Assembly: GCF_029968095.1 (NCBI RefSeq)
Contig: NZ_JASCIR010000026.1
Coordinates: 32,124 to 96,123, forward strand
DNA length: 64,000 bases
Reading direction: 5' to 3'
From: Streptomyces solicavernae
GTDB taxonomy: Bacteria > Actinomycetota > Actinomycetes > Streptomycetales > Streptomycetaceae
The notes under the pieces are model-generated. The model was given only the letters and a program-made list of their open reading frames with translations. It was not told the DNA's origin and did not search any database. Shown one piece after another: positions 42,801 through 49,084 of this stretch; within the stretch, counting starts at the first letter, position 1, and each line of letters starts with the position of its first letter. The position numbers were made by a program, and so were the translations under genes.

Positions 42801-44191
42801 AGCCCGTCGCAAGCCGTCCCGTGCACCACCCGGACCGGGCGGCGCTGTGGGGCCTGGGCCGGGTCGCGGCCACGGAACACCCCGAACTGCGGGTCGTGCA
42901 GCTCGACTTCGCCCCCCAGACCGCTGCCGCCGACGTCGCCACCCTGATCCACGGCGAGCTGGTCTCGTTCCTGGCTGCCGGACAGGACGCCGCTCTGCGC
43001 CAGGTCGGCTTCGAGGCCGGACTGCGCTACACCGCCGCGCTCGCCCGTACGGCGGTGCCGCAGCCGCCGGACGGCGACCACGCCGTGGCCACCGCTGTCC
43101 GCGCGGACGCGACGTACCTGGTCACAGGTGGCCTGGGCGGTATCGGACTGGAGACCGCCGAGCTGCTCAACCGGTGCGGAGCACGGCACATCGTGCTCGC
43201 AGGGCGGTCGGAGCCGACCCCCGCGGCCCAGGCCGCCATCGGTGAACTCCGTTCCGCCGGCTGCACGGTCGAGACCGCCGTGGTCGACGTCGCCGACCAC
43301 CAGGCGCTCTCGGCACTCTTCAAGCGCCTGGGCGAGGACCCGCTCCTGCCGCCCCTGGCCGGGGTTCTGCACCTGGCAGGCACCCTCGACGACGGACCGC
43401 TGCTGATGCAGTCGCCTGGCAGGTTCGCTGGCGTGACGGCTCCCAAGGCGTCCGGTGCCTGGAACCTGCACCTGCTGACCCGGGACCTCGAGCTGGACTT
43501 CTTCGTGCTGTTCTCCTCGGTCTCGGCTCTCCTTGGCACCCCCGGGCAAGCGAGCTACGCAGCGGCCAATGCCTACCTCGACGGGCTCGCCGCCCACCGG
43601 CGCGGCCTCGGCCTGCCCGCCGTCTCCCTGCAGTGGGGCTCCTGGGCGGAGGTGGGCATGAGCGCCCGTGCCGGGGTGAACGCCCGCCTGGAGGCCGAGG
43701 GCGAAGGAGTCATACCGAAAGACTGCGGCCTGGACGCGCTGGCCGCGTTCCTGACCGCCTGCCCGACGGAGAGCTCGGTTGCGATCCTCCCCGCCGACTG
43801 GAGCCGCTTCACCCAGCGCAACAACCCGGTGCTGCGGAACTTCCTGACCGCCATGCCCGGCGCCCCGGCACCGGAGACCCTGCCGGCCGGGGACTCCTTC
43901 CGAGAGGAGTTCGACCGGGCCCCTGCCGAGCGGCGCAAGGAACTCCTCGCCGCCCGAGTCTGGGAGGAGGTCGGGCAGGTCTTGGGTGCCGTCGACGGCC
44001 TGACGGACGACGCGAACCTCTTCGAGTGCGGGCTCGACTCCCTCACCTCCATCTCGCTGTCCCGCAAGCTCCAGAAGTCGCTGGGGTGCAAGCTGCACCG
44101 GACCGCGGTCTTCGACCACCCCACGGCCGGCTCCCTGACCGAGCACCTGCTGGACGTCCTGACGGCCACGAAGGAGAGCAGCACGCCATGA
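36860..44191 (+). CDS. Hybrid NRPS-PKS (A-PCP-KS-AT-DH-KR-ACP), probable guanidinoacetate-loading synthase
   Basis: A 2443-residue synthase. Adenylation domain (about 15-540): FTSGSTGRPKG near 186, core region FDFSFHEIFS (His where PheA has Trp239), NHYGATEF, GRLYRTGDLG, SGKTDRLK near 524. PCP: LGGTSL near 579. KS (about 650-1095): active Cys in QTACSTSL near 828, EAHGTGT, KTNVGHL. AT: GQGPQ, GHSHGE near 1276, IASHSPLM near 1375, an unusual combination that does not predict malonyl or methylmalonyl cleanly. DH: HRVFQSVVMP near 1587 (Gly to Gln) and HPVLLEA (Asp to Glu), so activity is doubtful. KR: GGLGGIG near 2090, LDD, Tyr near 2232. ACP: GLDSL, Ser near 2393. There is no thioesterase. Predicted chemistry: activate guanidinoacetate, add one two-carbon unit, give a 4-guanidino-3-hydroxybutyryl (or butenoyl) chain. 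ATG 36860 with AGAGGAAG. Confidence 0.93.
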   Translation: MPDERPGAVPETVHALVERHSRGEHAEHIAVEHRGRQVTYQHLATMAARVSMELARSGIGEGDFVGVRMVRSPQALAAMLGVMKCGAAYVPLDPEDPAERTAHVITAAGITTVLQDGPSDPAHPAPHSPAQRGAFGDRTARVLALDEDCRTLAGSSAEGVETTSEDPGASTGTQHPGPDSPAYAIFTSGSTGRPKGVPMTHAALLNLLRWHDRTRPGSCRLLTAQVCAVSFDFSFHEIFSTLGFGGTLVIADDDLRRNPYALAGFLQEARIERLFLPVTLLEHVADASVESGGELSLHDVVTTGEALRITPGIRTLFRRTGARLHNHYGATEFQDATTHTLDGDPDDWPAVCPIGRPIDGVGVHLVDQDLQEVPDGAEGELCITGAGVAIGYLGQPALTAEKFLPNRFGQGRLYRTGDLGRRRPDGTIELLGRIDSQVKVHGVRVETAEVEAVLLEQPGVRDAAVTAWDYDGVQRLVAHVVPGPPLEREDAELRLHEALANRLPRPMLPEAYVLCAEMPLTASGKTDRLKLPPPAAFSRLSAEAVVPPGSTTEELLVRVWRQVLRIEDISVDDSFFALGGTSLLLTRVRQVLRSTLGREVDLVHLVQYPTVRTFAAYLDRESGTEQTTPAAGTAAARTRAPRRARADDSQDIAIIGMSCRFPGAPDIETFWRNLHQGTESVLSADGGAVGQRDRDLANQPGYVSAGGVLPGIDCFDARAFGFSAREAELLDPQHRLFLECAWEALEDAGHGPGSPGAGDTGVFAGGGMSTYLINNLLPHFGYGTAKGLTESDMEQFQLKLGNDGNYLVTRASHALDLTGPGVNVQTACSTSLTAVHLACRSLLTGDSTMALAGGVHVVVPQEAGYLHEEGMILSADGHTRTFDADASGTLFSNGCGVVVLKRLADAVADQDRIIAVIKGSAVNNDGTEKISFTAPSVARQADVVRAALENAGVDPWDVGYIEAHGTGTALGDPIEVAALTQVFGGSQDATDGPKGAEPSRAHCALGSVKTNVGHLDEAAGIAGLIKAALCIERGTLVPSLHYRKPNPEIDFEQSPFRVQTETAPWETGGAPRIAGVTSLGVGGTNCHVVLAQGPQRPARDLPGQATVLTLSARTDKALDELTERYATLLSSATDAAFADICFTAATGRAGLSSRRAVTAATPAEAVAALREAPASRPGSSGAGRAAFLFPGQGPQFPGMGRELYDRFPVFRAAIDRCDAWLQQQHGKSLLPVLFPAPEERSPIGETPWAQPALFAFEYALAELWQSWGVVPAALLGHSHGEYAAACTAGVFSVEDAMKLVHARGRLMQDLSEAGQMVAVSAGESDVAALLSPHCSVAAVNGPDSTVISGRSDEIERTCAELDARDVRYRKLDISIASHSPLMRPVADAFAEVARKVTYSPPRLNLVSSVTGRAIGQEIAHWSYWVDQILRPVRFHEAVRELAGSAVDVLLEVAPKPTLLQLVEEMPEAAEQQRPVVPSLRQDRPWEQLLDAARDLWLVGVPVDWTAHFADAYGQGAAPARVAVPTYPWQRERYWIDAPAVAARPASAVRSGHPAASMLGERLDLTDDDGVRFHSVLGVDAVPWLKEHRVFQSVVMPAVAYQALAFAAAAEVSGPGPVELRDFYIHQAMVFPDDQFVRQLQVVLKTNEQGSVPFEVHSRPHDPDARRAGAASVPWELHASGLLTAPAATVVHEPALLSALRAQFTGNAMSPDEIYIRDHERQIDLGESFRVTTGLWRDGRQALSRISLGRTLPRNEDRGVHPVLLEACFLALTTTYTEEIGLSTYVPLGVDLIRLERDAGSEAWCHARLRPFEGERPEVLRADLDLFAPDGTRILSMTGVVLKRADRAAMLAGAPQAWHTWLYRTGWDPASLPEPTAAAPERAGRWLILADEPGRARAVADYAADRGATCEIRPYSAAPDDGQTDPYTGFDVVVVDTGDDGAAAPVASRAVAEGQRFLQMIQSLAAMEPPVPALCLVTHGAQPVASRPVHHPDRAALWGLGRVAATEHPELRVVQLDFAPQTAAADVATLIHGELVSFLAAGQDAALRQVGFEAGLRYTAALARTAVPQPPDGDHAVATAVRADATYLVTGGLGGIGLETAELLNRCGARHIVLAGRSEPTPAAQAAIGELRSAGCTVETAVVDVADHQALSALFKRLGEDPLLPPLAGVLHLAGTLDDGPLLMQSPGRFAGVTAPKASGAWNLHLLTRDLELDFFVLFSSVSALLGTPGQASYAAANAYLDGLAAHRRGLGLPAVSLQWGSWAEVGMSARAGVNARLEAEGEGVIPKDCGLDALAAFLTACPTESSVAILPADWSRFTQRNNPVLRNFLTAMPGAPAPETLPAGDSFREEFDRAPAERRKELLAARVWEEVGQVLGAVDGLTDDANLFECGLDSLTSISLSRKLQKSLGCKLHRTAVFDHPTAGSLTEHLLDVLTATKESSTP

Positions 44192-44964
44192 TGCCCTGGT
44201 TCCGCCGCTTCGCCCCCGATCCAGACCCCCCCGTCCGACTGCTGTGCTTCCCCCACGCGGGAGGCGCGGCCAGCGCGTACCGCGGACTATCAGCGCTGCG
44301 TCCCGGCGGCGCGGAAGTGCTGGCCGTCCAATACCCAGGGCGGCAGGACCGCTTCGCCGAACCCTGTCTCGAGAGCATCGGAGCCCTCGCCGACGCCGTC
44401 CACGCCGCGCTCGCGCCGGACCAGACGGCAACACCACTGGCGCTCTTCGGGCACAGCATGGGGGCGCTGGTCGCTTACGAAGTTGCCAGAAGGATCGAGC
44501 ACGGCGGGGGCACGGTCGAGGTGCTGGCCGTCTCCGGCCGGGTGGGCCCCGGTGTCCGCCCTGAAGCGGGAGCTGACGGTGAGCGGCGGCTCGAAGAAGC
44601 CGAACTGATCGAGGAGGTACGGGCGTTGGGCGGAGTGAGCGACGAGCTGCTCGACGACCGCGACCTGCTCCAGCTCGCGCTGCCGGCCCTGCGGGCGGAC
44701 TTCCACGCGGTCCGCACCTACCGCGGTCCGTCCGGCCCGCTCCTGCGCTGCCCGGTGGTGGCCGTGAAGGGAGCCGAGGACCCACGCGTGACCACCGCGG
44801 GGGCCACAGCCTGGCGCTCCAGTACCAGCGGTCCGTTCGCGCTGCGGACGCTTCCCGGCGGGCACTTCTACCGGACCGGACAGCTGGACGAGGTGGGTGG
44901 CGTGCTGACCGAGGTGCTCGGCCCACCCACACGGAGGCCACAGCGCATAGGGCAGGTGACGTGA
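44188..44964 (+). CDS. Type II thioesterase
   Basis: A 258-residue alpha/beta hydrolase of the GrsT/RifR type: LLCFPHAGGAASAYRG, QYPGRQDRF, active Ser in FGHSMGALVAYE (about 91), late Asp in AVKGAEDPRV (about 198) and His in LPGGHFYRTGQ (about 231). Such enzymes free stalled chains or misloaded acyl groups; since the synthase has no thioesterase of its own, this one might also release the product. It overlaps the synthase stop by four bases (ATGA), so it is co-translated. Confidence 0.93.
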   Translation: MMPWFRRFAPDPDPPVRLLCFPHAGGAASAYRGLSALRPGGAEVLAVQYPGRQDRFAEPCLESIGALADAVHAALAPDQTATPLALFGHSMGALVAYEVARRIEHGGGTVEVLAVSGRVGPGVRPEAGADGERRLEEAELIEEVRALGGVSDELLDDRDLLQLALPALRADFHAVRTYRGPSGPLLRCPVVAVKGAEDPRVTTAGATAWRSSTSGPFALRTLPGGHFYRTGQLDEVGGVLTEVLGPPTRRPQRIGQVT

Positions 44965-44965
44965 G

Positions 44966-45298
44966 ATGGGATCCTGCTCCTGCGGCCCGCGCGGCGAGAC
45001 GTACGTCACCGATTCGTCCGCGGTGGCCGACTGCCACACCACCACGTACGTCATCCCTGCCGCAGCACACGACGCCCAGGAAGAACTGGTGGCCGCTATC
45101 GGCGAGGTCGACAACGTGCTGCACGTATCCCTCGAAACGTCCGGGGAGCACATCACCGTCACCACCGGCGGCCCACCCGACCCGGACCTGCTGGCGAAGG
45201 CTCTGGCCGAGTCCGGAGAGGGTGGCCTATCAGGGCCCGTCACCTCTCCTGAGGCAGGCCCGGTCCATGCGAAGCCGACACACTGGGACGTCGTCTAA
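44966..45298 (+). CDS. Small Cys-rich-headed protein, HMA-like fold (unknown)
   Basis: A 110-residue protein not assigned to a family. It begins GSCSCGPRGE, then a pattern of strand-helix-strand-strand-helix (TTYVIPAAAHDAQEELVAAIGEVDNVLHVSL, ITVTTGG, DPDLLAKALAES) that resembles heavy-metal-associated or ferredoxin-like domains; the metal loop CxxC is not in the usual place but CSC and a later Cys (ADCH) are near the N-terminus. ATG 44966 follows the thioesterase stop by one base, so it belongs to the operon. Could be a metallochaperone for the haem or molybdenum enzymes, or a product-binding immunity protein; both are guesses. Confidence 0.55.
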   Translation: MGSCSCGPRGETYVTDSSAVADCHTTTYVIPAAAHDAQEELVAAIGEVDNVLHVSLETSGEHITVTTGGPPDPDLLAKALAESGEGGLSGPVTSPEAGPVHAKPTHWDVV

Positions 45299-45460
45299 AC
45301 GCCCGGCCCGCGCACGCGCCATGGTGGGCGGCCCGGCACGCCCACGCAGCACCGCCCACGCAGCACCGCCGACGCCAGCACGCCGGCACCGCAGGGGGCA
45401 AGCAGGTGGATAACTGCTTGTGGTCAAAGTCCAGTTAGACCATGTAGGACACGGTCTTAA

Positions 45461-46593
45461 GTGTCAGAGGCATCGCGGACTATCGCGGCAGCCCGCCGCG
45501 TCGTTGTGAAGGTCGGTTCGTCGTCGCTCACCACCATGTCGGGGGTCTGGACGCGGATCGGGTGGACGCGCTGGTGGATGGGTTAGCGAAAGCGCGTAGC
45601 GGCGGTGAGAAGGAGATCGTCCTGGTCTCCTCAGGCGCCATCGCCGCCGGGCTCGCCCCGCTCGGCCTGCGCCGCCGACCGCGCGACCTCGCCCGCCAGC
45701 AGGCCGCGGCCAGCGTCGGCCAGGGCCTGCTCGTCGCCCGCTACACCGCCTCGTTCGCGCGGTACGGCGTACGCGTCGGCCAGGTCCTGCTCACCAGCGA
45801 CGACATGGCCCGCCGCGCCCACCACCGCAACGCCTCGCGCACCCTCGACCAGCTCCTCGCCATGGGCGCGCTGCCCGTCGTCAACGAGAACGACACGGTG
45901 GCGACGGACGAGATCCGCTTCGGCGACAACGACCGCCTCGCCGCCCTCGTCGCCCACCTGGTCCGCGCGGACCTGCTCGTCCTGCTGTCCGACGTGGACG
46001 GCCTGTACGACGGGGACCCGGCCAAGCCCGAGAGCTCGCGGATAGCGGAGGTGCGCGGCCCGGACGACATCGCGCACGTCCAGATCGGCAGCGCGGGCAA
46101 GGCGGGCGTCGGCACCGGCGGCATGGTCACCAAGGTCGAGGCGGCCCGGATCGCGGCCGCCGCCGGCACCCCCGTCGTCCTCACCTCCGCCGTGCACGCC
46201 GCCGACGCACTCGCCGGGCGCGCCACCGGCACCCACTTCCACAGCACCGGCCGCCGCTCCGCCGACCGCCTGCTCTGGCTGCAGCACGCCTCGACCCCGC
46301 AGGGCGCGCTCACCCTGGACGACGGTGCGGTGCGCGCGGTCACCGAGCGGCGTACGTCGCTGCTGCCCGCCGGGATCCAGGCCGTCGAGGGCGAGTTCAG
46401 CGCGGGCGACCCGGTCGAGCTGCGGGACGCCGAGGGCCGGGCCGTCGCCCGCGGCCTGGTCAACTTCGACGCCAAGGAGATCCCCCAGCTCATCGGCCGC
46501 TCCACCCGCGAGCTCGCCAAGGATCTGGGTCCGGCGTACGAACGGGAGGTCGTCCACCGGGACGACCTCGTCGTCCTTCCTGCACCGGTGTAG
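45461..46593 (+). pseudogene. proB: Glutamate 5-kinase, accessory copy with a frameshift
   Basis: Encodes the first enzyme of proline synthesis, from glutamate to glutamyl-5-phosphate. The start is in one frame (GTG 45461: RRVVVKVGSSSLTT), but from about 45545 the conserved sequence continues in another (GLDADRVDALVDGLAK, VSSGAIAAGLAPLG, NENDTVATDEIRFGDND, GTGGMVTKV, then a complete C-terminal PUA domain). The run GGGGG at 45541-45545 is one G short of an open frame, so either it is a true one-base deletion or a homopolymer read error. A TTA codon at 45583-45585 is unusual for a housekeeping gene and suggests an accessory copy. Restored, it would raise the glutamate semialdehyde/pyrroline-5-carboxylate pool used by the CarB-like enzyme. 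Confidence 0.88.
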
Positions 46594-46985
46594 TGCGTCC
46601 ACCAGTTCATGCCGACCGATGCTGCAACGTAGCAGGGAGTCCGGATGGAGGCGTGAGGGTTCTCCAAGGGAGCGAGACCGGCTGGCTGGTTTCTCAGAGA
46701 AAGGTCGCTTGGGCCCGTCTAATCGGTCGTGGTGGAGCCAGCCGCCTCTTGGTGCGTGCCGTGTGCAGCTTCTTACTCCCGGGCCCCGACCGCGCAAGGT
46801 GGGCTGGACGGTCCTGGTCGTGCGACGATGCCGGTATGAATCGACTGGCTAACGAGCAGTCGCCCTACCTACTCCAGCACGCCTCCAATCCAGTGGATTG
46901 GTGGCCATGGGGAGAGGAGGCGATGACGGAAGCTAAGCGGCGGGACGTACCCATCCTCTTGAGTGTGGGCTATTCGTCCTGCCAC

Positions 46986-47006
46986 TTATAGCTTCTGCTA
47001 ATTTAC
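46986..47006 (+). other. 21-bp footprint interrupting DUF255
   Basis: TTATAGCTTCTGCTAATTTAC, much AT-richer than its surroundings, sits between codons CAC and TGG of the conserved CHWC motif and introduces TAG. It looks like the arm of a phage or element attachment site left next to the core. Confidence 0.6.
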
Positions 47007-47014
47007 TGGTGCCA
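47005..47014 (+). other. Candidate attachment-site core, right (ACTGGTGCCA)
   Basis: Second copy of the 10-bp sequence found at 9512-9521, at the junction between the AT-rich 21-bp footprint and intact DUF255 codons. The 37.5 kb between the copies contains both biosynthetic blocks and proB. Confidence 0.5.
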
Positions 47015-48916
47015 CGTCATGGCACACGAGTCCTTCGAGGACGAGGCGACCGCCGCCTACCTCAACGAGCACTTCGTCAGCGTCAAGGTCGACCGCGAGG
47101 AGCGGCCCGACGTCGATGCCGTCTACATGGAGGCCGTGCAGGCCGCGACCGGCCAGGGCGGCTGGCCCATGACCGTCTTCCTCACCCCGGACGCCGAACC
47201 CTTCTACTTCGGCACCTACTTCCCGCCCGAGGCTCGCCACGGCATGCCCTCCTTCCGGCAGGTCCTGCAGGGCGTCAGCGAGGCGTGGACGGGGCGCCGG
47301 GAGGAGGTCGCCGAGGTCGCGGGCAAGATCGTGCGGGACCTCGCGGGGCGTGAACTCCCGTACGGGGACACGCAGTTGCCCGGCGAGGAGCCGCTCGGCC
47401 AGGCCTTGCTCGGGCTCACCCGGGAGTACGACGCCACGCACGGCGGGTTCGGCGGCGCGCCGAAGTTCCCGGCCGCGATGGCCGTGGAATTCCTGCTCCG
47501 GCACCACGCCCGCACCGGGTCCGACGGCGCGTTGCAGATGGCCGCCGACACCTGCGAGCGGATGGCCCGCGGCGGGATCTACGACCAGCTGGGCGGCGGC
47601 TTCGCCCGCTACTCCGTGGACCGCGCGTGGGTTGTACCCCACTTCGAGAAGATGCTCTACGACAACGCCCTGCTGTCCCGCGCGTACGCGCACCTCTGGC
47701 GGGCCACCGGCAGCGAGCTCGCCAGGCGCGTCGCACTGGAGACCGCCGACTTCATGGTGCGCGAACTCCGCACGAACGAGGGCGGGTTCGCCTCCGCGCT
47801 CGACGCCGACAGCGACGACGGCAGCGGGAAGCACTTCGAGGGCGCCTACTACGTATGGACGCCCGCACAGCTGCGCGACGTACTCGGCGAGGCGGACGCC
47901 GGACTGGCCGCCGTGCACTACGGCGTGACCGACGAGGGCACCTTCGAGGCCGGCGCGTCCGTCCTCCAGCTCCCGCAGGGGGACGCCCTGTCGGACTCGG
48001 AGCGGCTCGCCTCCGTCCGCGACCGGCTGCTCGCCGCCCGCGAGGAGCGGCCGCGCCCCGGCCGCGACGACAAGGTGGTCGCCGCCTGGAACGGCCTGAC
48101 GATCGCGGCGCTCGCCGAGGTGGGCGCGTACTTCGACCGGCCCGACCTGGTGGACGCGGCGATCTGCGCCGCCGATCTCCTCGTACGGCTGCACATGGGC
48201 CCGGACGCGCGCCTGGCGCGCACGTCGATGGACGGCCGTACGGGTCCGCACGCGGGGGTGCTTGAGGACTACGCCGACGTCGCCGAGGGCTTCCTCGCGC
48301 TCGCCTCCGTCACCGGGGAGGGGGTGTGGCTGGAGTTCGCCGGATTCCTGCTCGACCACGTGCTCATCGGGTTCGTGGGCGAGAACGGCGCGCTGTACGA
48401 CACCGCCCACGACGCGGAGACGCTGATCCGGCGCCCGCAGGACCCGACCGACAACGCCACCCCGTCCGGCTGGACGGCGGCCGCCGGAGCACTGCTCTCG
48501 TACGCTGCGCAGACCGGCTCCGAGCCGCATCGCAGCGCCGCCGAGCGGGCGTTGGGCGTCGTCACGGCCCTCGGCCCGCGCGTCCCGCGCTTCATCGGGC
48601 ACGGCCTCGCGGTCGCGGAGGCGCTGCTCGACGGGCCGCGCGAACTCGCGGTGGTCGGCGCGGCGGACGACCCGTCGCGGCGCGAGCTGCACCGGGCGGC
48701 GCTGCTCGCCACGGCGCCGGGTGCGGTGGTGGCGGTGGGCGAGCCCGACTCCGGCGAGCTGCCGCTGCTGGCCGGCCGGCCGCTGGTCGGGGGGCGGGCC
48801 GCGGCGTATGTGTGTCGCAACTTCACGTGTGACGTGCCGGTTTCGGGGGTTGAGGCGCTGCGGGAGCGGTTGGGGCGGGCGTAGGTCCTCTCCCCTGCCC
48901 GCCCCTCCCCGCCCCG

Positions 48917-48979
48917 CCCCTCCCCTTCCCTTCCCTCCTTTTCCTTCCCTCCCTTTCCCTTCCCTTCCCTTCCCTCCCC
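48917..48979 (+). repeat. 63-nt uninterrupted polypyrimidine tract
   Basis: Every base from 48917 to 48979 is C or T, mostly CCCTT-type units, and the flanks (from about 48888) are also strongly pyrimidine-biased. It lies between the DUF255 stop and the STAND gene and could form triplex or H-DNA, pause transcription, or simply be slippage-generated. Confidence 0.85.
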
Positions 48980-49084
48980 GACGAGGAGGCGAGGACTTCC
49001 GGGAAGGGGCGGGCAGGGGAAAACTCAGCCCGTACGGTGATCGGGAAAGCCCGCACCGCGGGCCGACGCGGAGGGGGACGCGAC

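Larger units (their letters stand above)
46836..48884 (+). pseudogene. DUF255/YyaL thioredoxin-domain protein, broken by a 21-bp insertion
   Basis: A full DUF255 (YyaL/SPATA20-like) gene, N-terminal thioredoxin-like domain plus (alpha/alpha)6 barrel: NPVDWWPWGEEA, GYSSCH, then WCHVMAHESFEDE, VKVDREERPDVD, GGWPMTVFLTPD, FGGAPKFP, ISPVxHFEKMLYDNA-type VVPHFEKMLYDNA, DADSDDGSG, RDDKVVAAWNGL. Bases 46986-47006 (21 nt, with an in-frame TAG at 46989) separate CAC from TGG; removing exactly these 21 bases restores the reading frame and the HWCH motif. The remaining ORF could start at ATG 47019 and make a 621-residue protein lacking the CxxC region. The gene is at the border between the island and core-like chromosome. 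N-terminal codons are AT-richer than the rest. Confidence 0.88.

Noticed and set aside
45341..45420. 14-bp direct repeat and AAGCAG/CTGCTT hairpin after the last operon gene as a terminator
   Set aside because: Stem of only 7-8 bp and weak; possible but not strong enough to list.
46594..46835. Additional gene between proB and DUF255
   Set aside because: Frames here have no ribosome site and no recognisable sequence; best treated as spacer.
9364..47014. tRNA or integrase gene marking the island
   Set aside because: Neither a tRNA-like cloverleaf nor a serine/tyrosine recombinase was found anywhere in the window; mobility rests on the DUF255 junctions only.
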